From: Streptomyces sp. NBC_01244 | GTDB taxonomy: Bacteria > Actinomycetota > Actinomycetes > Streptomycetales > Streptomycetaceae | Assembly (NCBI RefSeq): GCF_035987325.1 | Contig: NZ_CP108488.1 | Span: 4,464,001-4,528,000 of the forward strand | DNA: 64,000 bases | Direction of reading: 5' to 3' | In this document: positions 35,668 to 44,112 of the stretch, in pieces | Layout of the letters: each line of letters starts with the position of its first letter | How positions within the stretch are numbered: the first letter of the stretch is position 1 | The notes under the pieces: model-generated | The model's input: the letters and a program-made list of their open reading frames with translations, nothing else | Databases searched by the model: none | What the model was told of the DNA's origin: nothing | Position numbers and translations under genes: made by a program

Positions 35668-36434
35668 GCTCACTCCTGCTCCTGACCAATGCCCTGCAGC
35701 CCTCGACCGAGGTGCTGCCGGCCCTCGGCCTGCTGCTCCACAGCGTCCGGGTGGCCCCCGCCGAGGGCCCCGCCCTCGTGGACACCCCGGGCGCCGACGT
35801 GATCCTCGTCGACGGCCGCCGCGACCTGCCCCAGGTGCGGTCGCTGTGCCAGCTGCTCCGCTCCACGGGGCCCGGCTGCCCGCTGATCCTCGTCGTCACC
35901 GAGGGCGGCCTCGCGGCCGTCACCGCCGACTGGGGCATCGACGACGTCCTCCTCGACACCGCGGGACCGGCCGAGGTCGAAGCGCGGCTGCGCCTCGCCA
36001 CCGGCCGCCAGCAGCTCGGCTCGGACGACTCCCCGATGGAGATCCGCAACGGCGACCTGTCGGTCGACGAGGCGACGTACTCGGCGAAGCTGAAGGGCCG
36101 GGTCCTGGACCTGACCTTCAAGGAGTTCGAGCTCCTCAAGTACCTGGCCCAGCACCCGGGCCGGGTCTTCACCCGCGCGCAGCTCCTCCAGGAGGTGTGG
36201 GGCTACGACTACTTCGGCGGCACCCGCACGGTCGACGTGCACGTACGGCGTCTGCGCGCGAAACTCGGGCCCGAGCACGAGTCGCTGATCGGTACCGTCC
36301 GCAACGTCGGGTACCGCTTCGTCACCCCGGAGAAGGTGGAACGGGCGGCGGCGGAAGCGGCCGCGCAGGCGGCCACGAAGGCGGCGGCCGAGGCCTCCGC
36401 GCGGGCCGCCGCGGCACTCACCCGGATGGACTAG
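35664..36434 (+). CDS. glnR: GlnR, global nitrogen regulator
   Basis: Orphan OmpR-family regulator of glnA, amtB, nirB and other nitrogen genes in Streptomyces. The protein has 256 residues. The receiver-like domain starts [12 protein letters not shown] and has Asp50 but lacks the full acidic pocket, as known for GlnR, which is not controlled by simple Asp phosphorylation. The winged helix is at about 130-225 ([19 protein letters not shown]...[11 protein letters not shown]). The C-terminal tail is Ala-rich. The start codon overlaps the stop of the upstream ORF and has only a weak ribosome site of its own. Confidence 0.95.
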   Translation: MSSLLLLTNALQPSTEVLPALGLLLHSVRVAPAEGPALVDTPGADVILVDGRRDLPQVRSLCQLLRSTGPGCPLILVVTEGGLAAVTADWGIDDVLLDTAGPAEVEARLRLATGRQQLGSDDSPMEIRNGDLSVDEATYSAKLKGRVLDLTFKEFELLKYLAQHPGRVFTRAQLLQEVWGYDYFGGTRTVDVHVRRLRAKLGPEHESLIGTVRNVGYRFVTPEKVERAAAEAAAQAATKAAAEASARAAAALTRMD

Positions 36435-36515
36435 GGGGCCTGCGCGAAGGCTGTGGGAATGACCTCCTCCGGACGCCCTGCCCAGAGGTAGGTCACCCCG
36501 CGTAGACTTCCGCGC

Positions 36516-37538
36516 GTGGCCAAGGTGACGCGGGATGACGTGGCACGACTTGCGGGTACTTCTACCGCCGTCGTGAGCTACGTCATCAACAACGGACCCA
36601 GGCCGGTTGCCCCGGCCACGCGCGAGCGTGTCCTCGCCGCGATCAAGGACCTGGGCTACCGCCCGGACCGGGTCGCCCAGGCGATGGCCTCACGCCGCAC
36701 CGACCTCATAGGCATGATCGTCCCCGATGCCCGCCAGCCGTTCTTCGCGGAGATGGCGCACGCGGTCGAGCAGGCCGCCGCCGAGCGCGGAAAGATGGTG
36801 CTGGTCGGCAACTCCGACTACCGCACCGAGCGCGAGGTCCACTACCTGCGGGCCTTCCTCGGCATGCGGGTCTCGGGCCTGATCCTGGTCAGCCAGGGCA
36901 TGAGCGAGCAGGCCGCCTCCGAGATCGAGGCCTGGGACGCCCGCGTGGTCCTCCTCCACGAGCGCCCCGAGGCCATCGACGACGTCGCCGTCGTCACCGA
37001 CGACATCGGCGGCGCGCAGCTCGCCACCCGGCACCTCCTCGAACACGGGCATCCGTACGTGGCCTGCCTGGGCGGCGTCGAGAGCACCCCCGAGGTCGGC
37101 GACCCGGTGGCCGACCACGTCGAGGGCTGGCGGCGGGCCATGCTCGAATCCGGCCGCTCGGTGGAGGGCCGCCTCTTCCAGGCCCCGTACAACCGCTACG
37201 ACGCGTACAAGGTCGCCCTGGAGCTGCTGGCCGGACCGGACCGCCCGCCGGCGATCTTCTGCGCTACGGACGACCAGGCGATCGGCGTCCTGCGCGCCGC
37301 GCGGGAGCTGCGCATCGACGTGCCCGAGCAGCTGGCGGTGGCCGGCTTCGACGACGTCAAGGAGGCGGCCCTGACGGACCCGCCCCTCACCACCATCGCC
37401 TCGGACCGCCCGGCGATGGCCCGCGCCGCGGTGGACCTCGTCCTGGACGACGCCCTGCGGGTGGCGGGCTCCCGGCGCGAACGCCTGAAGCAGTTCCCCT
37501 CGGCCCTGGTCATCCGCCGCTCCTGCGGCTGCCGCTAG
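36516..37538 (+). CDS. LacI-family transcriptional regulator
   Basis: The protein has 340 residues. The helix-turn-helix is at residues 4-25 ([23 protein letters not shown]) with the hinge helix after it, followed by a periplasmic-binding-protein-like effector domain ([33 protein letters not shown]). The GTG at 36516 is the start. The ligand is unknown; adjacent genes do not encode sugar catabolism. It ends CGCR, where three-residue Cys pairing is of unknown meaning. Confidence 0.92.
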   Translation: MAKVTRDDVARLAGTSTAVVSYVINNGPRPVAPATRERVLAAIKDLGYRPDRVAQAMASRRTDLIGMIVPDARQPFFAEMAHAVEQAAAERGKMVLVGNSDYRTEREVHYLRAFLGMRVSGLILVSQGMSEQAASEIEAWDARVVLLHERPEAIDDVAVVTDDIGGAQLATRHLLEHGHPYVACLGGVESTPEVGDPVADHVEGWRRAMLESGRSVEGRLFQAPYNRYDAYKVALELLAGPDRPPAIFCATDDQAIGVLRAARELRIDVPEQLAVAGFDDVKEAALTDPPLTTIASDRPAMARAAVDLVLDDALRVAGSRRERLKQFPSALVIRRSCGCR

Positions 37539-37582
37539 CCAAGCCTTTTCGACGCACCCCTCGTGCGGTGCGGGGCCGGTGG

Positions 37583-37860
37583 GCGGGTGCGGCCGGGTCC
37601 GGCCCTGCGGGGCGGAGTTCCCCTACCCGCCCTTCGCCCGTTCCCCGGGCTCTGCCCGGACCCGGTCCTCAAACGCCGGACGGGCTGGATTTTCCGGGCC
37701 CCTGGGCATGCACATGCAGGCTGACGCCGGCCGCATCCAGCCCCGCCGGCGTTTGAGGCGCGGGGTCTGGGGCGGAGCCCCGGGGGGTCCGGGCGCAGCT
37801 CGGGGAACGGGCGAAGGGCGGGTAGGGGACTTCGCCCCGCAGGGTCCAGCCACCCGCACA
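37583..37860. repeat. Large intergenic inverted repeat with REP-like core
   Basis: The outer arms (about 37583-37650 and 37795-37860) are imperfect inverted repeats containing CCCTACCCGCCCTTCGCCCG and its complement. The inner arms carry CTCAAACGCCGG (37672) and CCGGCGTTTGAGG (37746), a sequence I recall as frequent between Streptomyces genes. A 30-base piece of the right inner arm (37735-37764) recurs at 51542. No gene is seen in the whole 37539-37986 gap. Confidence 0.82.
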
Positions 37861-37986
37861 TGGCCCGCCGGGCCCGTTCCCAGCCCACTCGGCCCAGCCG
37901 GGCCTTATATCGGGCATACACGGTTCTGTCGGGCTTCTCAGCGGGGACTCAGGAAGCTCTCATCATCGGCGGACACAGTCGTATCC

Positions 37987-39237
37987 ATGACCGAGAACCT
38001 CCGCCGCGAAGGCGAGTACCCCCAGGAGAACCGCCCCCAGCAGCCCGCCCCCTGGGGCGAGGACTGGCAGCGCGGTCGTGACCGGCTCGCACAGGACGCC
38101 GCGTACCCGCCTCCGCCCGCCTACCCCCCGGCGACCCCCGCCCCCGGCTGGCACGAGGCCCACGCGGCCCCGGTCATCCAGGGCGAGACCGTCCCGCAGA
38201 GCGGCGGCAGCGCCGCCGGCGGCAACGGCAGCGGCGGCTGGGCCACCTGGGGCGGGGCCGCCCCGGCGGCCGCCGCCCCGCAGGGCGGCCAGGGACAGGG
38301 CCACGCCCGCGCCAAGCGCCCGGTCGCCCTCCTCGCCGCCGTGGCCCTCGCGGCCGCCGTCGTCGGCGGTGGAACGGCCGCCGCCGTCCAGCAGATGCTG
38401 AACAAGACCAACGGCACCGGCACCGGCGTCAACGGCAGCACCATCTCCCAGTCGAACAGCGGCACCGTCACCGGCGTAGCCGAGAACGTCAGCCCCTCCG
38501 TCGTCCGCATCGACACCCGCACCGCCTCCGGCCAGGGCACCGGCTCCGGCATCGTGATCACCGCCGACGGCGAGATCGTCACCAACAACCACGTGATCGA
38601 CGGCGCGAGCCAGATCCAGGTGACGATGAGCGACGGCAAGAAGTACAACGCGAAGATCGTCGGCACGGACCCGGACAAGGACCTCGCCCTCATCAAGCTG
38701 GAAGGCGCGAGCGGACTCAAGCCCGCGAGCCTCGGCAACTCCGACAGCCTCAAGGTCGGCGACGAGGTCGTCGCCATCGGCTCCCCCGACCGCCTCACCG
38801 GCACGGTCACCAGCGGCATCGTCTCCGCGCTCGACCGCGAGGTGAACGTCCCCAAGTCCGAGCAGAAGCAGCAGTCGCCCGAGGACGGCTTCCCGTTCTC
38901 CTACGGCGGCCGGCAGTTCAACGGGAACACCGGCACGGACACCACCTCGTACAAGGCCATCCAGACGGACGCCTCCCTGAACCCCGGCAACTCCGGCGGC
39001 GCCCTCGTCAACATGAACGGCGAGATCGTGGGCATGCCCTCCGCGATCTACTCCCCCTCCAGCGGCAGCGGCTCCGCCGGCAGCGTCGGCCTCGGCTTCG
39101 CCATCCCCGTCAACACCATCAAGGCCGACCTCCCCTCCCTCCGCAAGGGCGGTCCGGGCGGCGACGGCAGCAGCAACGGCACCAGCGGCAACGGCTCCGG
39201 CAACAACGCCGCGAACGGTTTCGGGACCTCCTTCTAG
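37987..39237 (+). CDS. HtrA/DegP-like membrane serine protease
   Basis: The protein has 416 residues. It has a 110-residue Pro/Gly-rich cytosolic part, a membrane segment (112-133) and an extracellular trypsin-like domain with catalytic His202 (NNHVID), Asp232 (DPDKDLALI) and Ser336 (NPGNSGGAL). No PDZ domain follows. The protein ends in a Gly/Ser/Asn tail. Next downstream is an MprAB-like system, so the trio resembles mycobacterial PepD-MprAB, an envelope-stress loop, but PepD has a PDZ domain. The start is ATG 37987. Confidence 0.93.
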   Translation: MTENLRREGEYPQENRPQQPAPWGEDWQRGRDRLAQDAAYPPPPAYPPATPAPGWHEAHAAPVIQGETVPQSGGSAAGGNGSGGWATWGGAAPAAAAPQGGQGQGHARAKRPVALLAAVALAAAVVGGGTAAAVQQMLNKTNGTGTGVNGSTISQSNSGTVTGVAENVSPSVVRIDTRTASGQGTGSGIVITADGEIVTNNHVIDGASQIQVTMSDGKKYNAKIVGTDPDKDLALIKLEGASGLKPASLGNSDSLKVGDEVVAIGSPDRLTGTVTSGIVSALDREVNVPKSEQKQQSPEDGFPFSYGGRQFNGNTGTDTTSYKAIQTDASLNPGNSGGALVNMNGEIVGMPSAIYSPSSGSGSAGSVGLGFAIPVNTIKADLPSLRKGGPGGDGSSNGTSGNGSGNNAANGFGTSF

Positions 39238-39301
39238 CCCGACTTCCAGCCCGCCCGTGCGAGCCTGGTAGGAGACCGACCACCACCTGGGGGGACCCCG
39301 T

Positions 39302-40051
39302 ATGAGCGCCGAAGGCGACCAGCAGCGCATCCTCGTCGTCGACGACGAACCGGCCGTACGCGAGGCCCTGCGCCGCAGCCTGGCCTTCGAGGGGTACGGC
39401 ACGCAGACCGCCGTCGACGGGCTCGACGCCCTCGACAAAGCGGACTCGTACGCCCCCGACCTGATCATCCTGGACATCCAGATGCCGCGGATGGACGGTC
39501 TGACGGCCGCCCGCCGCCTGCGCGCCGCCGGCAGCACCACGCCCGTCCTGATGCTGACCGCCCGCGATACGGTCGGCGACCGCGTCACCGGACTCGACGC
39601 CGGCGCCGACGACTACCTGGTCAAGCCGTTCGAGCTGGACGAGCTCTTCGCCCGGGTGCGCGCCCTGCTGCGCCGCAGCTCCTACGCCGCCCCCTCCGGC
39701 GGGGACGGCCGGACCGCGGACGCCGACGCGCTGACCTTCGGCGACCTGCGCATGGACCTCGCCACCCGCGAGGTCACCCGCGGCGGCCGCCCGGTGGAGC
39801 TGACCCGTACCGAGTTCACCCTGCTGGAGATGTTCCTCGCGCACCCGCGCCAGGTCCTGACCCGCGAGCAGATCCTCAAGACCGTATGGGGCTTCGACTT
39901 CGAGCCCAGCTCCAACTCCCTGGACGTGTACGTGATGTACCTGCGCCGCAAGACCGAGGCCGGGGGCGAGCCCCGCCTGGTCCACACCGTGCGCGGGGTG
40001 GGCTACGTACTGCGCGCGGCCGGGGCGGGCGACACCGGCGGTCCGGAGTGA
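39302..40051 (+). CDS. OmpR-family response regulator, MprA-like
   Basis: The protein has 249 residues. It has a receiver with acidic pair in LVVDDEPAV, phospho-acceptor Asp58 ([13 protein letters not shown]) and Lys in YLVKPFEL, then a winged helix ([23 protein letters not shown]). It overlaps the kinase gene by 4 bp (GTGA). The upstream protease gene suggests control of envelope stress. Confidence 0.93.
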   Translation: MSAEGDQQRILVVDDEPAVREALRRSLAFEGYGTQTAVDGLDALDKADSYAPDLIILDIQMPRMDGLTAARRLRAAGSTTPVLMLTARDTVGDRVTGLDAGADDYLVKPFELDELFARVRALLRRSSYAAPSGGDGRTADADALTFGDLRMDLATREVTRGGRPVELTRTEFTLLEMFLAHPRQVLTREQILKTVWGFDFEPSSNSLDVYVMYLRRKTEAGGEPRLVHTVRGVGYVLRAAGAGDTGGPE

Positions 40052-41493
40052 GCCCCACCGCCAGATTCCGCGCCCTCCCGCTCCGTTCCCGCCTCGCCCT
40101 GCTGGTCACCGTCGCGGTGGCGCTCGCCGTCGCGGCGGTCGCCTGCGTGAGCTGGTTCATGGTCCGCACCCAGCTCAACGATCAGCTGAACAGCTCCCTG
40201 CGCTCCACCAACGCCCGGGCCCAGGCGAGCCAGACGCTGAACCGGCTCGGTTGCCAGGACAAGGTGCCCGGACCCTTCGAGAACAACCTGAGCGCGCAGG
40301 TCCAGATCGTGCTGCCCGCGGGCGGCCGCTGCTGGGTCGACGGGAAGAACACCCTCCCCGTCACCGACTACGACCTCGACGTGGCCAAGGGGGTCCGCGG
40401 CGCGACCCTGTACGACGGCAAGACCACGGACGGCACCCCCGTACGCGTCTACACGCAGCCCGTGGAGCTGTCCGCCGGACCGGCCGCACAGAACTCCATC
40501 GCCGCGATCTCGGTGGCCAAGCCCCTCTCCGACATCACCGAACCGCTGTCCACCCTGGCCTGGGTGCTCCTGTTCGTCTCCGCCGTCGGCATCCTCGGCG
40601 CCGGCGTCGCCGGCCTCTGGGTGGCCCGTACGGGCCTGCGCCCGGTCGACGAACTGACCGGCGCCGTCGAGCACATCGCCCGTACCGAGGACCTCACCGT
40701 CCGCATCCCCGACGAGGGCGACGACGAGATCGCCCGGCTGTCGCGCTCCTTCAACTCCATGACGGCCGCGCTCGCCTCCTCCCAGGAGCGCCAAGCCCAG
40801 CTGATCGCGGACGCCGGGCACGAGCTGCGCACCCCGCTCACCTCGCTGCGCACCAACATCGAGCTGCTGGCGCGCAGCGAGGAGACCGGCCGGGCCATCC
40901 CGCCGGAGGATCGCAAGGAGCTGCTGGCCTCGGTCAAGGCACAGATGACGGAACTGGCCTCGCTGATCGGCGACTTGCAGGAGCTGTCCCGCCCGGACGC
41001 GGCCGCTCCCGGCCCCCTCGGAGTGGTGGCCCTGCACGAGATCGCGGGTGCGGCACTGTCCCGGGCCCGGCTGCGCGGTCCCGAGCTGGACTTCGACTCG
41101 GACCTGGCGCCCTGGTACGTACGCGGCGAGGCGGCGGCCCTGGAGCGGGCGGTGGTCAACGTCCTGGACAACGCGGTGAAGTTCAGCCCGCCCGGCAGCA
41201 CGGTCACCGTGTCTCTGCGCGCGGGCGAGCTGACCGTACGGGACCGCGGTCCCGGCATCCCGGCCGACGACCTCCCGCACGTCTTCGAGCGCTTCTGGCG
41301 CTCCCCGTCCGCCCGGGCCCTGCCCGGCAGCGGCCTCGGCCTGTCCATCGTGGCCCGTACGGTGCAGCGCGCGGGCGGCGCGGCCGAACTGCGCGCCCCG
41401 GCGGACGGCGGCCCGGGCACCGAGGCGGTGCTCAGCATCCCGGGCGCGCCGACTCCGCCGCCCGTTCAGGCGTCAGTTGTGCCGGATCAGTGA
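40048..41493 (+). CDS. Sensor histidine kinase, MprB-like
   Basis: The protein has 481 residues. Membrane segments at about 15-38 and 168-192 bracket an extracellular sensor domain of 130 residues with two Cys (69 and 95) that may form a disulfide. HAMP follows, then an H-box with His258 ([15 protein letters not shown]) and an ATPase domain ([28 protein letters not shown]). The last 21 bp overlap the end of the convergent phospholipase gene. Confidence 0.93.
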   Translation: MSPTARFRALPLRSRLALLVTVAVALAVAAVACVSWFMVRTQLNDQLNSSLRSTNARAQASQTLNRLGCQDKVPGPFENNLSAQVQIVLPAGGRCWVDGKNTLPVTDYDLDVAKGVRGATLYDGKTTDGTPVRVYTQPVELSAGPAAQNSIAAISVAKPLSDITEPLSTLAWVLLFVSAVGILGAGVAGLWVARTGLRPVDELTGAVEHIARTEDLTVRIPDEGDDEIARLSRSFNSMTAALASSQERQAQLIADAGHELRTPLTSLRTNIELLARSEETGRAIPPEDRKELLASVKAQMTELASLIGDLQELSRPDAAAPGPLGVVALHEIAGAALSRARLRGPELDFDSDLAPWYVRGEAAALERAVVNVLDNAVKFSPPGSTVTVSLRAGELTVRDRGPGIPADDLPHVFERFWRSPSARALPGSGLGLSIVARTVQRAGGAAELRAPADGGPGTEAVLSIPGAPTPPPVQASVVPDQ

Positions 41494-42531
41494 GGCGACC
41501 AGGCCGGAGCGGGTGTTGGGGAAGTCCATGGGGACGATCCCGAGCCCGGTCCGGCCGGTCAGCTCCGAGCCGTCGACGAAGGCGTGCACCTGCGGGTTGA
41601 GCCGGTCGGAGTTCCAGCGGGGCGGCAGGGCGGCGGCCGTGCTGGTGTAGTTCACGAAGAACCTGCCGGGCTGCTGGACGGCCTTGCGGAAGTGGTTCTC
41701 GATCTTGCCCCGTTTGGCGAAGGGCTCGGCCATGTAGTCGTCCTGGATGTCGAAGACGTTGCCGTCGCCGTAGCGCAGGCCGCCGGGGAGGCCGCCGTTG
41801 TCGGGGAGCAGCAGCACCTTGCCGCGCACCTGGCCGAGGGCGGGCAGCGAGTCCGCGATCTTGAAGAGCGGGCTCCAGCCGCGGTTGTTCAGGTAGTCGT
41901 CGAAGACGGCGCGGAAGGTGGCGTCGCTCTCCTCGGAGTACTCCTGCTTGAGCCGCATCAGCACGGTCTCGGTGGGGTGTGCGGCGAGGAAGTTCCAGCA
42001 GGCGGCGAGGACGTCGCCGAACATCAGGTTCTGGTAGTACGCGCCGTGGTGGATCGCGAACGATGCGCCCGTCACCCGGCAGCGGACGTCGAGGAAGCGG
42101 ATCCCGGAGCCGAGCTGGTCGGCGATGGAGGTGTTCTGGCAGGCGACGTAGAGCCCGCCCCGGGTGGCGCCCGAGTCGTGGGTGCCGGGGATGGTCATCC
42201 GCTGGAGGGGGGTGGCGTCGCCGAGGCCGCTCATCCAGTCCTGGGTGGAGAGCGCGCGCACTGCCGTGGCGGTGGCCCGGGTGGCTCCAGTGGCCCCGGT
42301 GGCCCCGGTGGCCCCGGTGGCGGCCGAGGCCGTCCCGGCGCCCGCGCCGAGCAGGGTCGCGCCGCCCAGGGCGGCCGCCCCCGCCAGGAATCCCCGCCGC
42401 CGCAGCCCCGTACCCGGGCCCGCATCCATGCCCGCGCCGCCCGTACCCGTACCCACGCCCGTACCCGCGCCCATGCCCGCCCCTTTGCCGACCCAGTGGT
42501 GGCCCGGATTATGGCGTGCGGAGCCATGCAT
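41473..42531 (-). CDS. Secreted PI-PLC-like phosphodiesterase
   Basis: The protein has 352 residues. A twin-arginine signal (LRRRGFLAG, about 43-51) is preceded by a Gly/Thr/Met repeat extension that may not be translated; an internal Met near residue 20 or 35 is possible. The catalytic X domain has IPGTHDSG and FAIHHGAYY with the two His expected of bacterial phosphatidylinositol phospholipase C, which cleaves phosphatidylinositol without calcium. A (GAT)n stretch from a 9-bp DNA repeat lies after the signal. Convergent with the kinase gene (21-bp overlap). Confidence 0.88.
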   Translation of the reverse strand: MHGSARHNPGHHWVGKGAGMGAGTGVGTGTGGAGMDAGPGTGLRRRGFLAGAAALGGATLLGAGAGTASAATGATGATGATGATRATATAVRALSTQDWMSGLGDATPLQRMTIPGTHDSGATRGGLYVACQNTSIADQLGSGIRFLDVRCRVTGASFAIHHGAYYQNLMFGDVLAACWNFLAAHPTETVLMRLKQEYSEESDATFRAVFDDYLNNRGWSPLFKIADSLPALGQVRGKVLLLPDNGGLPGGLRYGDGNVFDIQDDYMAEPFAKRGKIENHFRKAVQQPGRFFVNYTSTAAALPPRWNSDRLNPQVHAFVDGSELTGRTGLGIVPMDFPNTRSGLVASLIRHN

Positions 42532-42550
42532 TACTACCCACGGGTAGCAC

Positions 42551-43120
42551 TCAGCTTTCGAGCAACTCCGCCATCAGGCGCAGCCCTTGGGCGAGGGACC
42601 GGCCGTCCGGGGCGTGCTCCGGGTCGGTCAGGCACTGCACCATGACCCCGGTCAGCAGCGCGATGTGCACCGACCCGAGGCTCCGTACGTCCTCCTCCGC
42701 GACCTCCTCGACGGGGACTCCGCGCAACTGCGCGGCCACCATGCGCCGGTTGTGGCGCTGCCCCTCGGCCAGGACGGCGAGCAGCTCGGGCGAGGACTGC
42801 GCGTGCACGAAGGCCTCGACGGAGGCGGTCCAGAGCCAGCGCATCTCGCCGAAGTCCCGGATCTTGCGGTCCCAGGTGTCGGCGTAGCGCTCCCGCGCGG
42901 TGTCACCCTGCCCGGCGAGCCGACCCGACCCCGCGGCCCACTCGTCCATGGCCGCGAACAGCGCCTGGTTGAGCAGCACCTCGCGGGTGCCGAAGTGGTA
43001 GCCGATCGCGGCCATGCTCACCTGCGCGGCCGAGGCGATATCGCGCACGGTCGTCCGGAGGTAGCCCTTCTCCTCCAGGCAGCGCCGGGCTCCGGCCAGC
43101 AGGTCCTCGCGATTTCCCAT
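42551..43120 (-). CDS. TetR-family repressor
   Basis: The protein has 189 residues. It has a helix-turn-helix at about 10-50 (LRTTVRDIASAAQVSMAAIGYHFGTREVLL) and a ligand domain of unknown specificity. The start ATG 43120 is 124 bp from the divergent hydrolase gene, with a 15-bp inverted repeat between, so it probably represses that gene and itself. A much longer frame across the hydrolase gene is spurious. Confidence 0.92.
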   Translation of the reverse strand: MGNREDLLAGARRCLEEKGYLRTTVRDIASAAQVSMAAIGYHFGTREVLLNQALFAAMDEWAAGSGRLAGQGDTARERYADTWDRKIRDFGEMRWLWTASVEAFVHAQSSPELLAVLAEGQRHNRRMVAAQLRGVPVEEVAEEDVRSLGSVHIALLTGVMVQCLTDPEHAPDGRSLAQGLRLMAELLES

Positions 43121-43144
43121 GCCCGGATCGTATCCGCGCCCACT

Positions 43145-43188
43145 TTTGGGCAAGTGCGCTACACAGTTGTATTGCGCGCTTGCCCAAA
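43145..43188. promoter_or_regulatory. Inverted-repeat operator between tetR and hydrolase
   Basis: TTTGGGCAAGTGCGC (43145-43159) and GCGCGCTTGCCCAAA (43174-43188) are inverted repeats with one mismatch around 14 bases, placed over the expected promoters of both divergent genes. Confidence 0.75.
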
Positions 43189-43243
43189 TCCTGTCAGGCT
43201 GAACCCAGGCCCACCGACCAGCACACACGGGGAGAGCAACGCC

Positions 43244-44026
43244 ATGCGCCACGAGCTGAAGATCGACGACCGCACCCTGTCCTACCTGGACTTCGGCGGG
43301 CCCGGCCGCCCCCTGCTCGCCCTGCACGGCGGGCTCTCCGAGGGCGCCCACTTCGCCGCCCTCGCCGCCGACCTCGGCGAGCAATGGCGGGTCATCGCCC
43401 CCGACCAGCGCGGGCACGGCGACTCCGGCCTCGCCTCCGAGTACAGCCGCGCGGGCTACGCCGCCGACGCCGCCGCCCTGCTGGAACACCTCGCCCCCGG
43501 CGGCCCGGTGCCCGTCCTCGGCTTCTCCCTCGGCGGGGTCAACGCCTACCACCTGGCCGCCACCCGGCCCGATCTGGTGTCCGCCCTGATCAACGTCGAC
43601 GCCCCGGTGGAGAGCCCGAGCCGGGACGCCCTGTCCTTCTGGGACTTCCTGCACGACCTCCCGTACACCGCGCCCACCCGCGAGGAACTCCTCGCCGCCC
43701 TCGGCCCGCTCGCCGAGGGGACCGGGCCCTTCTTGCGCCCGCTGCCACAGGACACCGGCTGGCGGCTGCCGTTCGACCCCGCGGCCACCCTGGCCACCCT
43801 CGCCGGGGACGAGAGCTCGCGCTGGGACGTCTGGCTCGCGAGCAGCTGCCCGGCGCTGCTCGTCCACGGGCTGCGCAGCGACGTGCTCTCCCGGGAGCTG
43901 GCCGAGGCGATGGTCGCCCGGCGCCCCGGGACCTCGTACGCCGGCCTCGACACCGAGCACTTCGTGCCCTTCCAGGACCCGAAGGGCCTCGCAGAGGCCG
44001 TACGCGGCTTCCTGGCCGCGCTGTAG
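43244..44026 (+). CDS. Alpha/beta hydrolase
   Basis: The protein has 260 residues. The nucleophile elbow GFSLGG holds Ser, the oxyanion strand is LLALHGGLS, and the His is in DTEHFVPF; an Asp in RSDVL fits the triad. The substrate is unknown; esters or lactones are usual. ATG 43244 follows GGGGAGAG. Expression is probably controlled by the divergent TetR protein. Confidence 0.9.
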   Translation: MRHELKIDDRTLSYLDFGGPGRPLLALHGGLSEGAHFAALAADLGEQWRVIAPDQRGHGDSGLASEYSRAGYAADAAALLEHLAPGGPVPVLGFSLGGVNAYHLAATRPDLVSALINVDAPVESPSRDALSFWDFLHDLPYTAPTREELLAALGPLAEGTGPFLRPLPQDTGWRLPFDPAATLATLAGDESSRWDVWLASSCPALLVHGLRSDVLSRELAEAMVARRPGTSYAGLDTEHFVPFQDPKGLAEAVRGFLAAL

Positions 44027-44045
44027 GCCGCCCGGGAACGCCGAA

Positions 44046-44074
44046 GGGGCGGCGGACCGATGGCCCACCGCCCC
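44046..44074. terminator. Terminator between convergent hydrolase and nucleotidase
   Basis: GGGGCGGCGG (44046-44055) pairs with CCACCGCCCC (44065-44074) with one mismatch. A 15-bp direct repeat (CAGGTACTGCTT) follows at 44083-44110. Confidence 0.72.
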
Positions 44075-44112
44075 TCGAGAGGCAGGTACTGCTTCAGGTA
44101 CTGCTTCAGGTG

